From NCBI GenBank assembly GCA_014905825.1, contig JACGCN010000052.1, positions 186,001 to 250,000 on the forward strand: DNA of 64,000 nucleotides. The letters run 5' to 3'. Shown here in pieces: positions 11,957-21,478 of the stretch; positions within the stretch are counted from its first letter, which is position 1; every line of letters starts with the position of its first letter. The notes beneath the pieces are model-generated. The model saw only the letters and a list, made by a program, of their open reading frames with translations, made no database searches and had not been told where the DNA came from. The DNA is from Lyophyllum atratum (Eukaryota > Basidiomycota > Agaricomycetes > Agaricales > Lyophyllaceae). A program made the position numbers and the translations under genes.

Positions 11957-12800
11957 GACCATGTGGTGGCTTGAGCCAACTTTTGAAAGCAAGAACATCA
12001 ACAGTCGCGTGGGTCACGTGAGGGCGTTCAGTCACGTCACATCGAGTCCTTCCAGTTTCCTCTCCTTCCTTGTCGATCTCCAACGGTCGTCTTAAATCTT
12101 TCTCCGAGCGTTACAAAACCCGTATACATGGAGGCGCGAGCATGTATCAAAAAATTAGGTCGCGTAAACCCCGGATGCAAAGCCTCTTCTCCACGAGGAG
12201 GACATCGATCGTCTCATTCTCACACACGAACATAAGCCCGCGCAGGTTTCCTCACTACGAGAGAAAAAAAGTTGGACAGCGGGCGAATTGCAGTGTCTCT
12301 ATGAACGAGGAGAGATGCTCCTAGTACTAGCCCCTGGTCCGATCGGATGCAACGATCGAGGGTCCCTTCATACTGGACAACAACGCGGTGAGTCCTACTT
12401 ATCTTTGACACCGCGATCTCCTCCACTCGGGAAGACTCAGGATCCCTAGTTACCTACTTAAATGAGAGGGTTAAGTAGACACTGTGGGGAGTCTGCGTTC
12501 GCTCATGAATGATATAGTGTCGAATCGAGTAGTATCGCAGAATAACAGGGCGAAATCAACCAAGAAAATCAATGACTGAAAGACGGCGAAGTGACTCCAG
12601 CTGTTGGATGAATGTTTGTGATAAAACCATGACGGACAGGAGAGTAGGATGTATGACAGCCTCGTCCCAAGTAGACAAGAATCAGCAATGGCGCGGACGC
12701 CGCCGAGTTGCTGAACTTCTGTATACAGTATGAAATGTGTAGCCTTCGGGATAGAGCGCAAAGAAAAAAAAGTTGTTTCATTGACATGATAATGAAAAGT
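11957..12800. other. Kinesin promoter side, no gene seen
   Basis: The stretch lies between the kinesin start and the first tRNA gene. It contains the kinesin promoter and some short unsupported frames. A short AT-rich track follows around 12760-12800, as often found beyond Pol III genes. Confidence 0.4.
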
Positions 12801-12892
12801 ACACTGAAGGGGAATCGAACCCCTGCCGCTTGCTGGATACCTGGAGTTTTTATTATGGAAGGCAAGCATGATAACCACTTCACCATCAGTGT
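12801..12892 (-). tRNA. tRNA-Gly(UCC) with intron
   Basis: On the minus strand the acceptor stem ACACTGA pairs with TCAGTGT. The T arm has GGGGTTCGATTCCCC, and the anticodon stem CTTGC/GCAAG encloses a loop with TCC at positions 34-36. A 21-nt intron (12835-12855) sits after base 37, the usual place for nuclear tRNA introns. The mature tRNA is 71 nt, without encoded CCA. Confidence 0.88.
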
Positions 12893-13073
12893 TGATGAGA
12901 GCCATCGAGATTGCAAGATCATCGTGATAGTATACTGCAGTATGTACGTAGGCCAGGGTAATAGGTATGCAATTTAGGAGCGACGGAGACAGGTCATCAG
13001 TACGCAGAGGATATAATTTCGAGGTAAAAGAAGTAAGAGCACGGACCCTCTTCCATCCACAGCAAAAGTACAT

Positions 13074-13167
13074 ACACTGAAGGGGAATCGAACCCCTGCC
13101 GCTTGCTGGACATCTCAGAATCCTGTTTGATGGAAGGCAAGCATGATAACCACTTCACCATCAGTGT
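13074..13167 (-). tRNA. tRNA-Gly(UCC), second copy with a different intron
   Basis: The mature sequence is identical to the tRNA 180 bases away, including acceptor, T and anticodon arms with TCC. The intron (13108-13130, 23 nt) sits at the same place but differs in sequence and length. The two genes look like a tandem duplication with drift in the introns only. Confidence 0.88.
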
Positions 13168-13195
13168 TGACGACACCGACGGAAGTTGGAAATCA

Positions 13196-13560
13196 TCATA
13201 ATAGTGAACAAGTGCGGGGAACGAACGAACAGAAAGTATCAGCGTACAAGAAGATGCGCGAAAAATGAAGGGTGCGATGACGCCCCTTCAATTCCCCATC
13301 CCAGTCCTCGGATCCTACCCCACTCGCAACAACGAACAAGGCCTCGGGGTCGTATTTCGCTTTGATCCGACGTAGTCCCAGCTTTGGACAGCTCCAGCGT
13401 AAGTCATGCTGCATGATTGACATGGGAACAGCGCCTGCGTATAGCCCAAGTCTAAACTCTTCAGCTGGTTATTATGAGCGATAGATACTTGCCCCCTCCG
13501 TAGCCATAGGAGGAAGGCTGATCGAACTGGGTGCCATACACCTACTGTTTTGTGGTTTAG
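13196..13560 (-). pseudogene. C-terminal remnant of an FAD-linked (berberine-bridge-type) oxidoreductase
   Basis: On the minus strand, 13310-13420 reads IKAKYDPEALFVV followed by GVGSEDWD, the usual C-terminal signature of fungal FAD-linked oxidases of the BBE type. Upstream on the same strand I find only a few plausible fragments (around 13470-13560) and no FAD-binding domain, and no splice scheme rescues a full gene. I read it as the decayed 3' end of such a gene. A partial gene with unusual introns cannot be excluded. Confidence 0.5.
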
Positions 13561-14219
13561 AGCGCAGGGCGATTAGTTACAAGGCAAACCTGTCCCGTAC
13601 CTTGCGTACCTCAAATTAGAGCCCAGATGGACAACTTTCTGCGCATACGATCGTAATGCAAGATCGAAATATTAGAATCGATGAATTACCCTGCACCAGG
13701 CGATATCGTGCCCGAAGCATTGTCAATTTGAGTGATCGGCCTACATCTCCTGAACGGCGAGTGAAGGAGGATCAGTAATTTCGACATCCGATTTCATTGC
13801 AGCGCGTCGTGAACTGACCTCGATGCAATGTCCGCAATTCGGAAACAGTACCTTGATTCTTGCTCGATTCAAGAGTTGGAATCTCGTCGCCGTGGTCGGA
13901 ACCTCTAGAGGCTTCACAGGCTCTGATTTCTATGGAACCTAGAACAATCCGAGCTAGGGAAAGAGCCTTTGGTACGAGATGTTCCCCATTAACCCGCGAA
14001 GGTTTGGTATAGACTTCGGAGAATATGAAAGGGTTGAAGTTTGGTGGCTATGTTCAAGGTATCTCAGATTATCGTGTCTTTATTCCCACGATCAGATCCA
14101 GCCTGGCGACCACCAACAGCCACCAACTTGGTGACCTGCTGGGGCCCGGTGCAAATGCTCAATGATTCTGCTAGTGCACGCGTCGTAAGTTCTCATATCC
14201 TCAGATGTAGTATGGATGA
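13561..14219. other. No gene recognised
   Basis: No domain or credible exon chain is seen. It may hold further decayed parts of the FAD oxidase on the minus strand. Confidence 0.35.
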
Positions 14220-14481
14220 GTCTTTTTGACGCAGAAATTCAGGAGCAGGACGCCATGAAGTGAACTCTGACATAGGACATACATAACTTTGACGACTACA
14301 TATGCATGACGAGCTCGAAGTTGGCTCGAACCGTTGCAAATGGCCTGCCTTCTTAGAACCTGGTGACCAGTGGAGAGATATGTCTCAATGCAGGGGCGAG
14401 TAATTCTGCACTTCTTTGCTGCTTTGACGTCGATTAAAATGTCTCTTACAGGCCCAAGTGTCGTTGAGTGCTGGCCTGGCT

Positions 14482-14501
14482 GCTTTGACGTTGGCCAAAG
14501 C
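14482..14501. promoter_or_regulatory. CTTTG/CAAAG dyad upstream of HMG-box copy 2
   Basis: An inverted repeat with arms GCTTTG and CAAAGC, 147-166 bases before the ATG, with a second CTTTGACGTC core at about 14413. It corresponds to 4018-4037 in the other arm, with the centre changed but the arms kept. Confidence 0.45.
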
Positions 14502-14540
14502 ACGCCGGTTGACCGTCGCGCTTTGCCTTATACGATGGGA

Positions 14541-14546
14541 TATAAG
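14541..14546 (+). promoter_or_regulatory. TATA-like element of HMG-box copy 2
   Basis: GATATAAGCG, 107 bases before the ATG, matching the element upstream of copy 1. Confidence 0.5.
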
Positions 14547-14647
14547 CGACGGTTTCTACTGCAAATTGTCGAAGCTCATAACCTCGCTCCAACTCTTTCT
14601 GCCCCACCGCACCACCTCTCCAGCAATAGTTCCTACCATCGTGCAAC

Positions 14648-15442
14648 ATGCCACGCAAGGAGAAATCGGACAGAATTCCGCGCCCGCCTAATCCTTTCAT
14701 TCTTTATCGTTCCGAGATGGGCCCTCGTCTACCTCCTCCTTCACCTCCTGGGACCCGCAGAACACAAGCGGAAAACTCACAGATCATCGGTACACTCTGG
14801 CGTAACGAGCACCCCGCGGTGAAGGCCGAGTTTCAACGGCGCGCTGCTCTCAAGAAAATGGAGCACGAAGCCATGCACCCAGACTACCGGTACAAGCCGA
14901 GAAGTAAGGCGGAGAAGGAGGTGGAGAAAGAGGCGGCGAAAGAGTTGAAGGCGTTGGCCAAGGCCCAGAAGGCGAGGATTCGGGGCCAGCCCCAGGCGTC
15001 TACTTCAGCGGCTGCTTCGACGGTGCATCCCCTTGGCGTCGACCAATCTCTCTCAACGTCCACTGCTAGCTTTCAGAATGCCCCACACAATGCTTATTAT
15101 GCTGCCCAAGTACGTCTGATCTTCACTATACCTCTACGCGCATCTTTTCTGACATAGTTAACTCAGCAATACAGTGCTTCATTCGATACGGTAACTGGCC
15201 ACCAGCCCGACGCTTGGCATCAGCAGAGCTACTCCAATTTCGAATACGGTTTCGATGAGGTATCCGGGACCACTGCTAGCAGCGACGATTTCTATCAGCA
15301 GCAAGCGTCATTTGGCGGGCCCAGTATGCCGCAATCTTGGGACTTGCGCTTCGATCCCTCGGTCGATCTCGCAGCTTATCAGGCAGCATTCGATGATAGT
15401 CAGACTATCAATGGTGGGTGTGGGACTTGGGACATGTTTTAG
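14648..15442 (+). CDS. MATA-type HMG-box transcription factor, copy 2
   Basis: Exons 14648-15109 and 15167-15442 encode 245 residues, one fewer than copy 1 (a Ser is missing after MPRK). The HMG box is intact (RIPRPPNPFILYRSE, IIGTLWRNE, HPDYRYKPRSK). The intron is at the same position and phase as in copy 1. By eye the proteins are about 85% identical. Changes are concentrated outside the DNA-binding core, for example several Glu to Ala/Val/Gln changes in the charged helix after the box. The copy faces away from copy 1, on the other side of the 10-kb spacer. Both seem able to make a protein, so they may act on the same targets or have begun to differ. Confidence 0.88.
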
Positions 15443-15712
15443 AGACCCCATCGAACACTCAGCGGACTCCGACTCACAAGTTTTCGGCCCTTACTGGATA
15501 CCGGTACAACCTAGTAGCATAGACATTTCTTTATTGACATCGTACAAGACATGGGGTCAAGGTATAAACCCGGGGAGGGTTGCGAAATTAAGACTCGTTA
15601 TACTTGTCGTGCGATTCCCGAACTCACGAGCCTCGCTTTGGTAACCTTGCTCTGACACGCCGTCCCTCCCATACAAAGTATCGATATAGGAGTTCCCAAC
15701 TCTTCCCTCAGC

Positions 15713-17897
15713 CTATGAGGTCTTCTTCTTGACGTTGACATGCTCGTCATCGGTATCCAGGATATGCTTTCGAGGATTTTCCAGACACTTGACGAGGGCT
15801 TCTAGTTCAGCACGCTTCTGCCACTCCTCCGTTATTCGGGACGCTTTCCCAAAGCTGACAAACGAGACTCGAGAATGTGCCTCCCGTTCTAGGCCTTCGT
15901 CGCGCACGATGATGTCGTGCAGCGAGAACTCCGAACCATAACAGTAGTCAGCGGCGTGAATTCGCTTCAGACCCACTTGAGCTTGGAGTCTGTTATCGTT
16001 GTCCGTTAATAAGGAAAATTAAGCAAACAGTAGTGTTCAGACGTACGAAAGTCCTTGCGGGATCTTGCGCTTTTCCTCCCATACATCGGCGAGCGATTTC
16101 GTACCAACATGTTCGAGAACGAGCGCCGTGTAAGGAAGTTTGTTGATATGCGGAGTATCGTCTGATCTAGCACGCCTGAAAAGGCCAATAACCTCCGGGA
16201 TGCAGGTCACACCATCGGCTGCTAAGTCAAGGTACACTTTATGTTCGTACTCTATCATTCGTGCAATGAGAGGGTGGTTTGTGTTTTTCACGACCACAAA
16301 CGGGGAGAAGCGTCCTGGGATTTCACAGAAGTGCCTACCGGAAATTTTGAGGACTCCTGTAGATGTGTGCTGTTGGGCAGGGATAGTGATCGAGATGGAT
16401 GAGTCTGAGAAGGCTGTTTTATCTGCAGCTCTGCCGACATCAGGGGAAGATATGCGCGAATACGGCGAATTTGGAAGGAAGGAAGCAGGTTGGTCCTTTT
16501 TGTCCTGCGCAAGCAGCACGAGAAACGGACGGGCGCGCACTTCTGCAATTATAGCCTATTGCGATGTCAGTAAAATACCCATACGGACATCCGGGAACAT
16601 TACCTCTGGGGGTAAAAAATTGATCATATGGAGATTCTCGTAAGGGTTGATTTTACACCAAGTCTTAAGGTGTAATCCATGTCTTAGCTTTGCGGAGCGA
16701 TCCTTGGCGTCTCGTATAGCGGCGATAAATAATCCCGTAAGGACTTTTGCACGACCCGGAGCGTTAGTCCGGATGATGTCGGTGATGTACATTGCGTTCT
16801 GCCCTCTATCCCGTCTGAAATACATCTCGTACTTGCCAGCATTCAAGCATCCGAAGGTCGTATCATGTTTAACCATCTCAGCGAAAGTCTGCAATAATTT
16901 GAGGTAAGTAGAGGTGTCCGAAAACGTTCATTTCCCTTACCTGTTGCACTATATGTATTCCGTGTGTCAAATGGAAGTTTTTGATTTTGTGTAAAGGTTC
17001 AGGAAGTGATGGTTCGTCGTGGGGAGGACAGAGAGCACCTTCAGGTTCGGGCCATGCCGAGGGGCTAGCATCAGGGCCCAGCGGTGACCATGTCGTCAAG
17101 GGCGCATGAGCATCTGTCGAGTGCTGGAGGGTGCAGAGATCGAGACTTCCTGCGTCGCATCCCACCCACGCGAATTCCTCTTTCCTAGCGAATCCCAAGA
17201 TAGCTTCGAAAACCTCTATGGAGCCCGCCACCAAGCTCTTGAACTCCCAAACCCCCAGAACGGGAAAGTCTTCTATGATCTGGGAGTAGACCTCAGGAAG
17301 GGGTGGTGGCGGCTCTTTGCCGGGGATCGCCACAGGAGCAGCTACTAGCTCGAGAATCCCATCTGCGATGGCATAATTCTCGTCCGATCGATGTTGGGTC
17401 GTCCATTTAAAATACGAATCATACCATCCGGGTAGATGGAATTCCAAGGTAGAGGCAACGACACCACAATGACTCGCCATGGTGTGTAGGTAAACCTCTT
17501 CGATGCTTTTTTCGTTTAGAAGTTTGGAGTGCTCAGAGCGGCGAAGGGCTTCGTTCCTTTTTGTGCGTCTAGGGAAATAAAACCTTTTATCCAAGGTGGA
17601 GGGAAGGGGACGGATGGAGGTATAATCCATCAGAGCCTGATCGGCGATGGTTTCCAGGCTTGTGACCAACGAAGGCTTATAGATAACGCGTTTGAGGATG
17701 AGGTGGTCCTCAAGATGTCTGTCAAAACGAGCGGGTGGCCTAGTAGTTCTGGAGGAGCTGTGGTCCTTATGCGGTACGAATGATGGGAGGGAATATTCGA
17801 AGAATTCTCGAACACGATCCAAATCTGTTTCGAGGGGCGCGGGCTGCGAAAATTCCTCCTGTTTGATGTGGCGACTGGGCTCTGTAACGGGGGCCAT
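15713..17897 (-). CDS. Nuclease-like/pseudokinase protein (paralogue A)
   Basis: Four exons, 16941-17897, 16604-16888, 16047-16555 and 15713-15989, encode 675 residues. The N-terminal half aligns with the two plus-strand paralogues that follow and contains a PD-(D/E)XK-like signature: NYAIADG with Asp179, then VLGVWEFKS with Glu218 and Lys220. The C-terminal half aligns with a protein-kinase fold, and the VAIK-type lysine is present (FVVVK, Lys504). The catalytic loop that reads HRD in the paralogues is replaced (about 603-605, SEF), and the metal-binding DFD is SFG at 629-631, so it should not phosphorylate. All three introns match the paralogues in position and phase, and the frame is intact. 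I infer an active-looking nuclease fused to a dead kinase. The function is unknown. Transcription is divergent from paralogue B. Confidence 0.75.
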
Positions 17898-17988
17898 GGC
17901 CAGAGCGTAAAACTGGTGATCGTGGCGGAGTGTGTGTGGCAGGCTTTAGAGTAGTTGAATAGCGTAAGTCGACTTGGTCGTAACGTCT

Positions 17989-17997
17989 CCTTTTATA
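17989..17997 (-). promoter_or_regulatory. TATA box of paralogue A
   Basis: TATAAAAGG on the minus strand about 92 bases before the ATG at 17897, a strong core-promoter match. Confidence 0.55.
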
Positions 17998-18444
17998 CAG
18001 CATCGAAGGAGTCAGGTGAAGAACAAGATACATCCAGGAGAAGGAGAACAACATCTCGGGAACGTTGATTGATGGGAGGAAAGAGGGCTAGCTAGGACCG
18101 TGCGTCGTTAGCGACAGACTTGGGGTGGTGAGTAGGTTAATTGTATGTAGGTCAGCTGTATGTATCCCTGTGGGTCCAAGTGTATGTGCATCAAGTTCGG
18201 CAACCAGATCAAACAAGATCAAAAAACCGTCTAGTGCTGAAAATGGAACAAAAGTGTTCTTCGAATTGTTCTTGTTCTTGTTCTTAGCCGGCACCGTCTG
18301 GCCATAGCGATGGTAAAACAACGATGGCAAAAATATGTCTGGAATTGTCAGAGCCCATAAGTTGACTGAGACAAGGAAGCCGGACTTGGAGAGCCCAGAA
18401 AATCTCTGCCAGTGCTAAGTAGCAGTGCTACGCATACACGCGAT
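17998..18444. other. Divergent intergenic region between paralogues A and B
   Basis: No gene is seen. With its edges (17898-18611) it forms the shared promoter space of the two head-to-head paralogues. It contains a simple stretch of repeated TTCTTG around 18260-18285. Confidence 0.5.
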
Positions 18445-18456
18445 GATCACGTGATC
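18445..18456. promoter_or_regulatory. 12-bp palindrome with a CACGTG core
   Basis: GATCACGTGATC is a perfect palindrome containing the E-box CACGTG bound by bHLH factors such as Cbf1-type proteins. It directly abuts the TATA element of paralogue B. Confidence 0.4.
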
Positions 18457-18463
18457 TATAAAG
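18457..18463 (+). promoter_or_regulatory. TATA box of paralogue B
   Basis: TATAAAG, about 150 bases upstream of the ATG at 18612, immediately after the CACGTG palindrome. Confidence 0.5.
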
Positions 18464-18611
18464 TTGAATGTCAATTGTCATTTTCAACTTGTTGTTTTCC
18501 AGTTCATCGCCTGATGCGGCGAATTGCGATCTCCCAAAACCTCCCGAACGTCAGTGGCCATCCGTTCATCCCGACGTACAGTCTTACCAGTCCTGGAGCA
18601 TATAATTAACA

Positions 18612-20991
18612 ATGCTAGGCGCTGCGAATGAAGACGTCAACCGCGAGTTTGCCCTGCTAATGCAGTACAATCCCCCACTTCGAGTCCTTGACACCAAGCG
18701 TACACCCGGATGCCCACCCCTGACATCACCCCTCACATTCTATGATAAGCATATAGACGTCAGACTCATGTTAAACAGAGTCGTCCTAATCCCACTGGAG
18801 ACCTATGTCTCCGAAGCCGTCGATCAAACTGCACAGTTGCTCAGGGACAGGAAAATATCTCCACCAGCTGATGGCCCAGAAGGCTTTTTTCCGTCGAAGG
18901 CGTACCGCGCAACTCATCAACCTAGAATACAGTTAATGGATTCGATATCTCTCGCAAGGTCTTATCAAGAGACCACTGGATTCTACTCCAGTGTCGTGAC
19001 CTCCACGCTCCTCTTTCATCCCCGCGGGCCTGACTGGTACTCGGCTTTGCTTTGGAATGCTTTTTATCCTATAGGCATGGAGGAATACTACTCCTTTACG
19101 GGGAATTACGCCCTCCAAGTGTCTGCTTTGGACGCCCTGTCGCCTGAGGTACTAGAGTCCATGGACGAGGAGAGTCGCACTACTTTGCAACGTCTACACC
19201 GTCGGTATGACTCGGATAGTCTGGCGTTCTGGGAAATCTTTTCTATTTCCTCCGCGGCCGAAGGTGTTCTGAGGGAAATGGATGCGGTCTCTTCGCTCGA
19301 TAGCTTCAATTGCGAAGCATGTCAAACGAAAGGATACTCGAATCCCCCGGTCATGGCTTTAGACACTCCCGATGCCTCAGTAACAGCTTGGGGAGTCCCC
19401 GTGTCTACCCTCTCCGGCCTTTCTACTTCGATTGACACGTCTGGTATTCCGCCTGAGCTGCATGCCGGCGGGGGTGATCCGCTGCCGGAGAAACCAGAAC
19501 CGCCACGACGCAGCGCTCGATCTCACAAGCCTGAAGTCCTACCGAAACAGCGCAACACCAAAGGAACGTCAAGGTCGAAGAAATCGGCAATGACGGTGTC
19601 AAATGATACCAGTCCTTCATGGCCGACCATCGACGTCACCGCTTGTCTTCCAAAAGCAGAGGCGCCTAGCATGACCAACCTGTTCTTACGGCGGGTAAGT
19701 GACCAACTTCATCGTGCCATGATGACGTAGTAACGTCCTTCTCCGCAGGCGTGGGCACGATCGGTTGAACACGACACGACATATATCGTCTTTCACTGCG
19801 GAAATTTCGAAAGGATCGGCTTTCGACACCGCTCGAGTCAGACCTTATTCCTATCCAATCTCATCGACATCTCTCACTGCAAAAATCCTGGCTACGGGAA
19901 GATACACATCGGACTTTTTTTATCTATTGTCCAAGACGCCATCGACCGTATGGAGAAACAACCCCAGGAGGAGGAGACACGTCAATCGGGAAAGAAAAGA
20001 CCGCAGGCTACCGCATCCTTACCGTCCAGGAAGCGATACAAAACTAGGACGGCGGTTTTACAGGAACGCATTGAGGCGGAAGAGCGTCATCGGAACCAGG
20101 AGGTATGTCACATGCTATTCTGCATTTCACGATACCCATTCCTTTGCAGATTGTGAAGCAGGAGGTACGAAGGCGCTCCTTAGCTTTACTTGAACTCCGA
20201 TATGGGATCTACAACTCACCGGCTCCAGCATCGTTCCTGCGGTTTCGCTGCGTTCGCAAGGATACATACACCCCTGACGAATATTTCACCGTCGTCCTCA
20301 CCTCTCGGATCGAGGCGGGTGCCACCGGTGTAGCACATGAAGCCCGGCTTAAATGCGGAGACTCTGATGGCAAAACTCGTCACCTCGATGTTGTGGTCAA
20401 GCTGTCTTTCGGACTCGAAGAGACGAAACGTCTGCGGCACGAATTTTCTATCTACGAGCATCTTGCCTCACACGGGATCGTCGAAGGCATTCCTCTCATA
20501 TACGGGCTGTTTGAAGACATGGAATCCAATACGGTGGCTCTTGTTATGAGCCATGTCGGCACGGCGTTGATCACGTTAATGCCTGATATACGGCGCTACG
20601 ACGTTACCATCTCTGAGTCAACCAGGTGTGTAGGCCCTTCACTCTCGCCCATCCATCCTCATCTGTTGCCTATAGGGCTGCATACCTTCGTGTCCTGGGT
20701 ACAATCCACGAGGCTGGTGTTCGCCATCGAGACATCCGGCCGGAGAACCTTATGCTGTCTGATGACGACCAAGTCGCGTTCATTGATTTCGATATGGCTG
20801 AGATATGTCCCACTGAAGGCGCGAAGAGACGCGAAATGCGTCACATCACGGACATGCTGGAGGGATCCTACCTGCCACCTGGCGGGATCCCCAGCGAAGC
20901 TACAACACCAGAGAAACAACCGGCTACTACTTCTAGGATCAGCACAGCGTTGGATTCGATCGACGAAGAAAAAGAGCGCGAATCGACTTGA
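18612..20991 (+). CDS. Kinase-like protein with degenerate nuclease region (paralogue B)
   Basis: Exons 18612-19694, 19749-20102, 20150-20625 and 20676-20991 encode 742 residues. Residues 1-360 correspond to the nuclease-like region of paralogue A, but the motif residues are gone: NYAIADG is NYALQVS and WEFKS is WEIFS (Glu208 kept, Lys lost). A central basic segment (KKRP, SRKRYK, about 440-460) resembles a nuclear localisation signal. The C-terminal kinase-like domain keeps the key residues: VVVK with Lys563, HRDIRPEN with His655-Arg656-Asp657 and Asn662, and IDFDMAE with Asp675. The HRD and DFD pattern is like that of fungal FunK1-type kinases. I infer an active kinase with an inactive nuclease part. 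Its substrate is unknown; its neighbour A is a natural candidate partner. Confidence 0.75.
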
Positions 20992-21478
20992 AACCATTCA
21001 TACACTCGCTCGTATGTCTTTGAACTAGAACACCAGATGGCTATATTTCCAGTTTTCCAGCTCTGGTGACGCTAGCCGCATTTTCTATCACGATTTTCTC
21101 TGAACAATCGTCCTTCAGCTCATTTGCTTTTCGGATCTTACCCTTGCCCGCCCATATCTAGTACTTATCGTCATTCTATCTGTAATATCTTTTGTATCAA
21201 GTTTTCATTTACAATTTGCCTGTCAGTCGGGCGCGTCAAGGTGCGGTCCGAGTCGCGATTCGCCATCAGCAACTCACGCGTCACGAGTCACATGCAAACA
21301 ATAGACGGTTAATATAACTTTGAGTTATTGTCTTCTTATTGTCAACCCAGTGAACCTTCAGCTTCATGTATAAACAAGGAATCCTCCCAGCGAACAATTG
21401 CGAGTCCGAGCTCAAATCCAACTCCCGACCACAGTCTGGATTCCTTTATCTTATCCCAGCTTGCGTGCCAAAGTTATC
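20992..21478. other. Intergenic between paralogues B and C
   Basis: No gene is seen. It contains the 3' flank of B and the promoter of C; AT-rich segments near 21310 could serve as a core promoter, but no clear TATA box is assigned. Confidence 0.4.

Larger units (their letters stand above)
14220..15600. repeat. Right arm of the inverted duplication
   Basis: The inverted counterpart of 2885-4420. It begins about 430 bases upstream of HMG-box copy 2 and runs past its stop for about 150 bases. The end points are approximate. No target-site duplication or terminal motif suggesting a transposon was found. Confidence 0.8.

Noticed and set aside
2885..15600. The inverted arms as ends of a DNA transposon
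   Set aside because: The arms contain whole host-type genes. There is no transposase between them, and no target-site duplication or terminal motif was found.
15713..17897. Paralogue A as a simple pseudogene
   Set aside because: Its frame is open over four exons with matching intron phases, and nuclease-like residues are kept; only kinase residues are lost.
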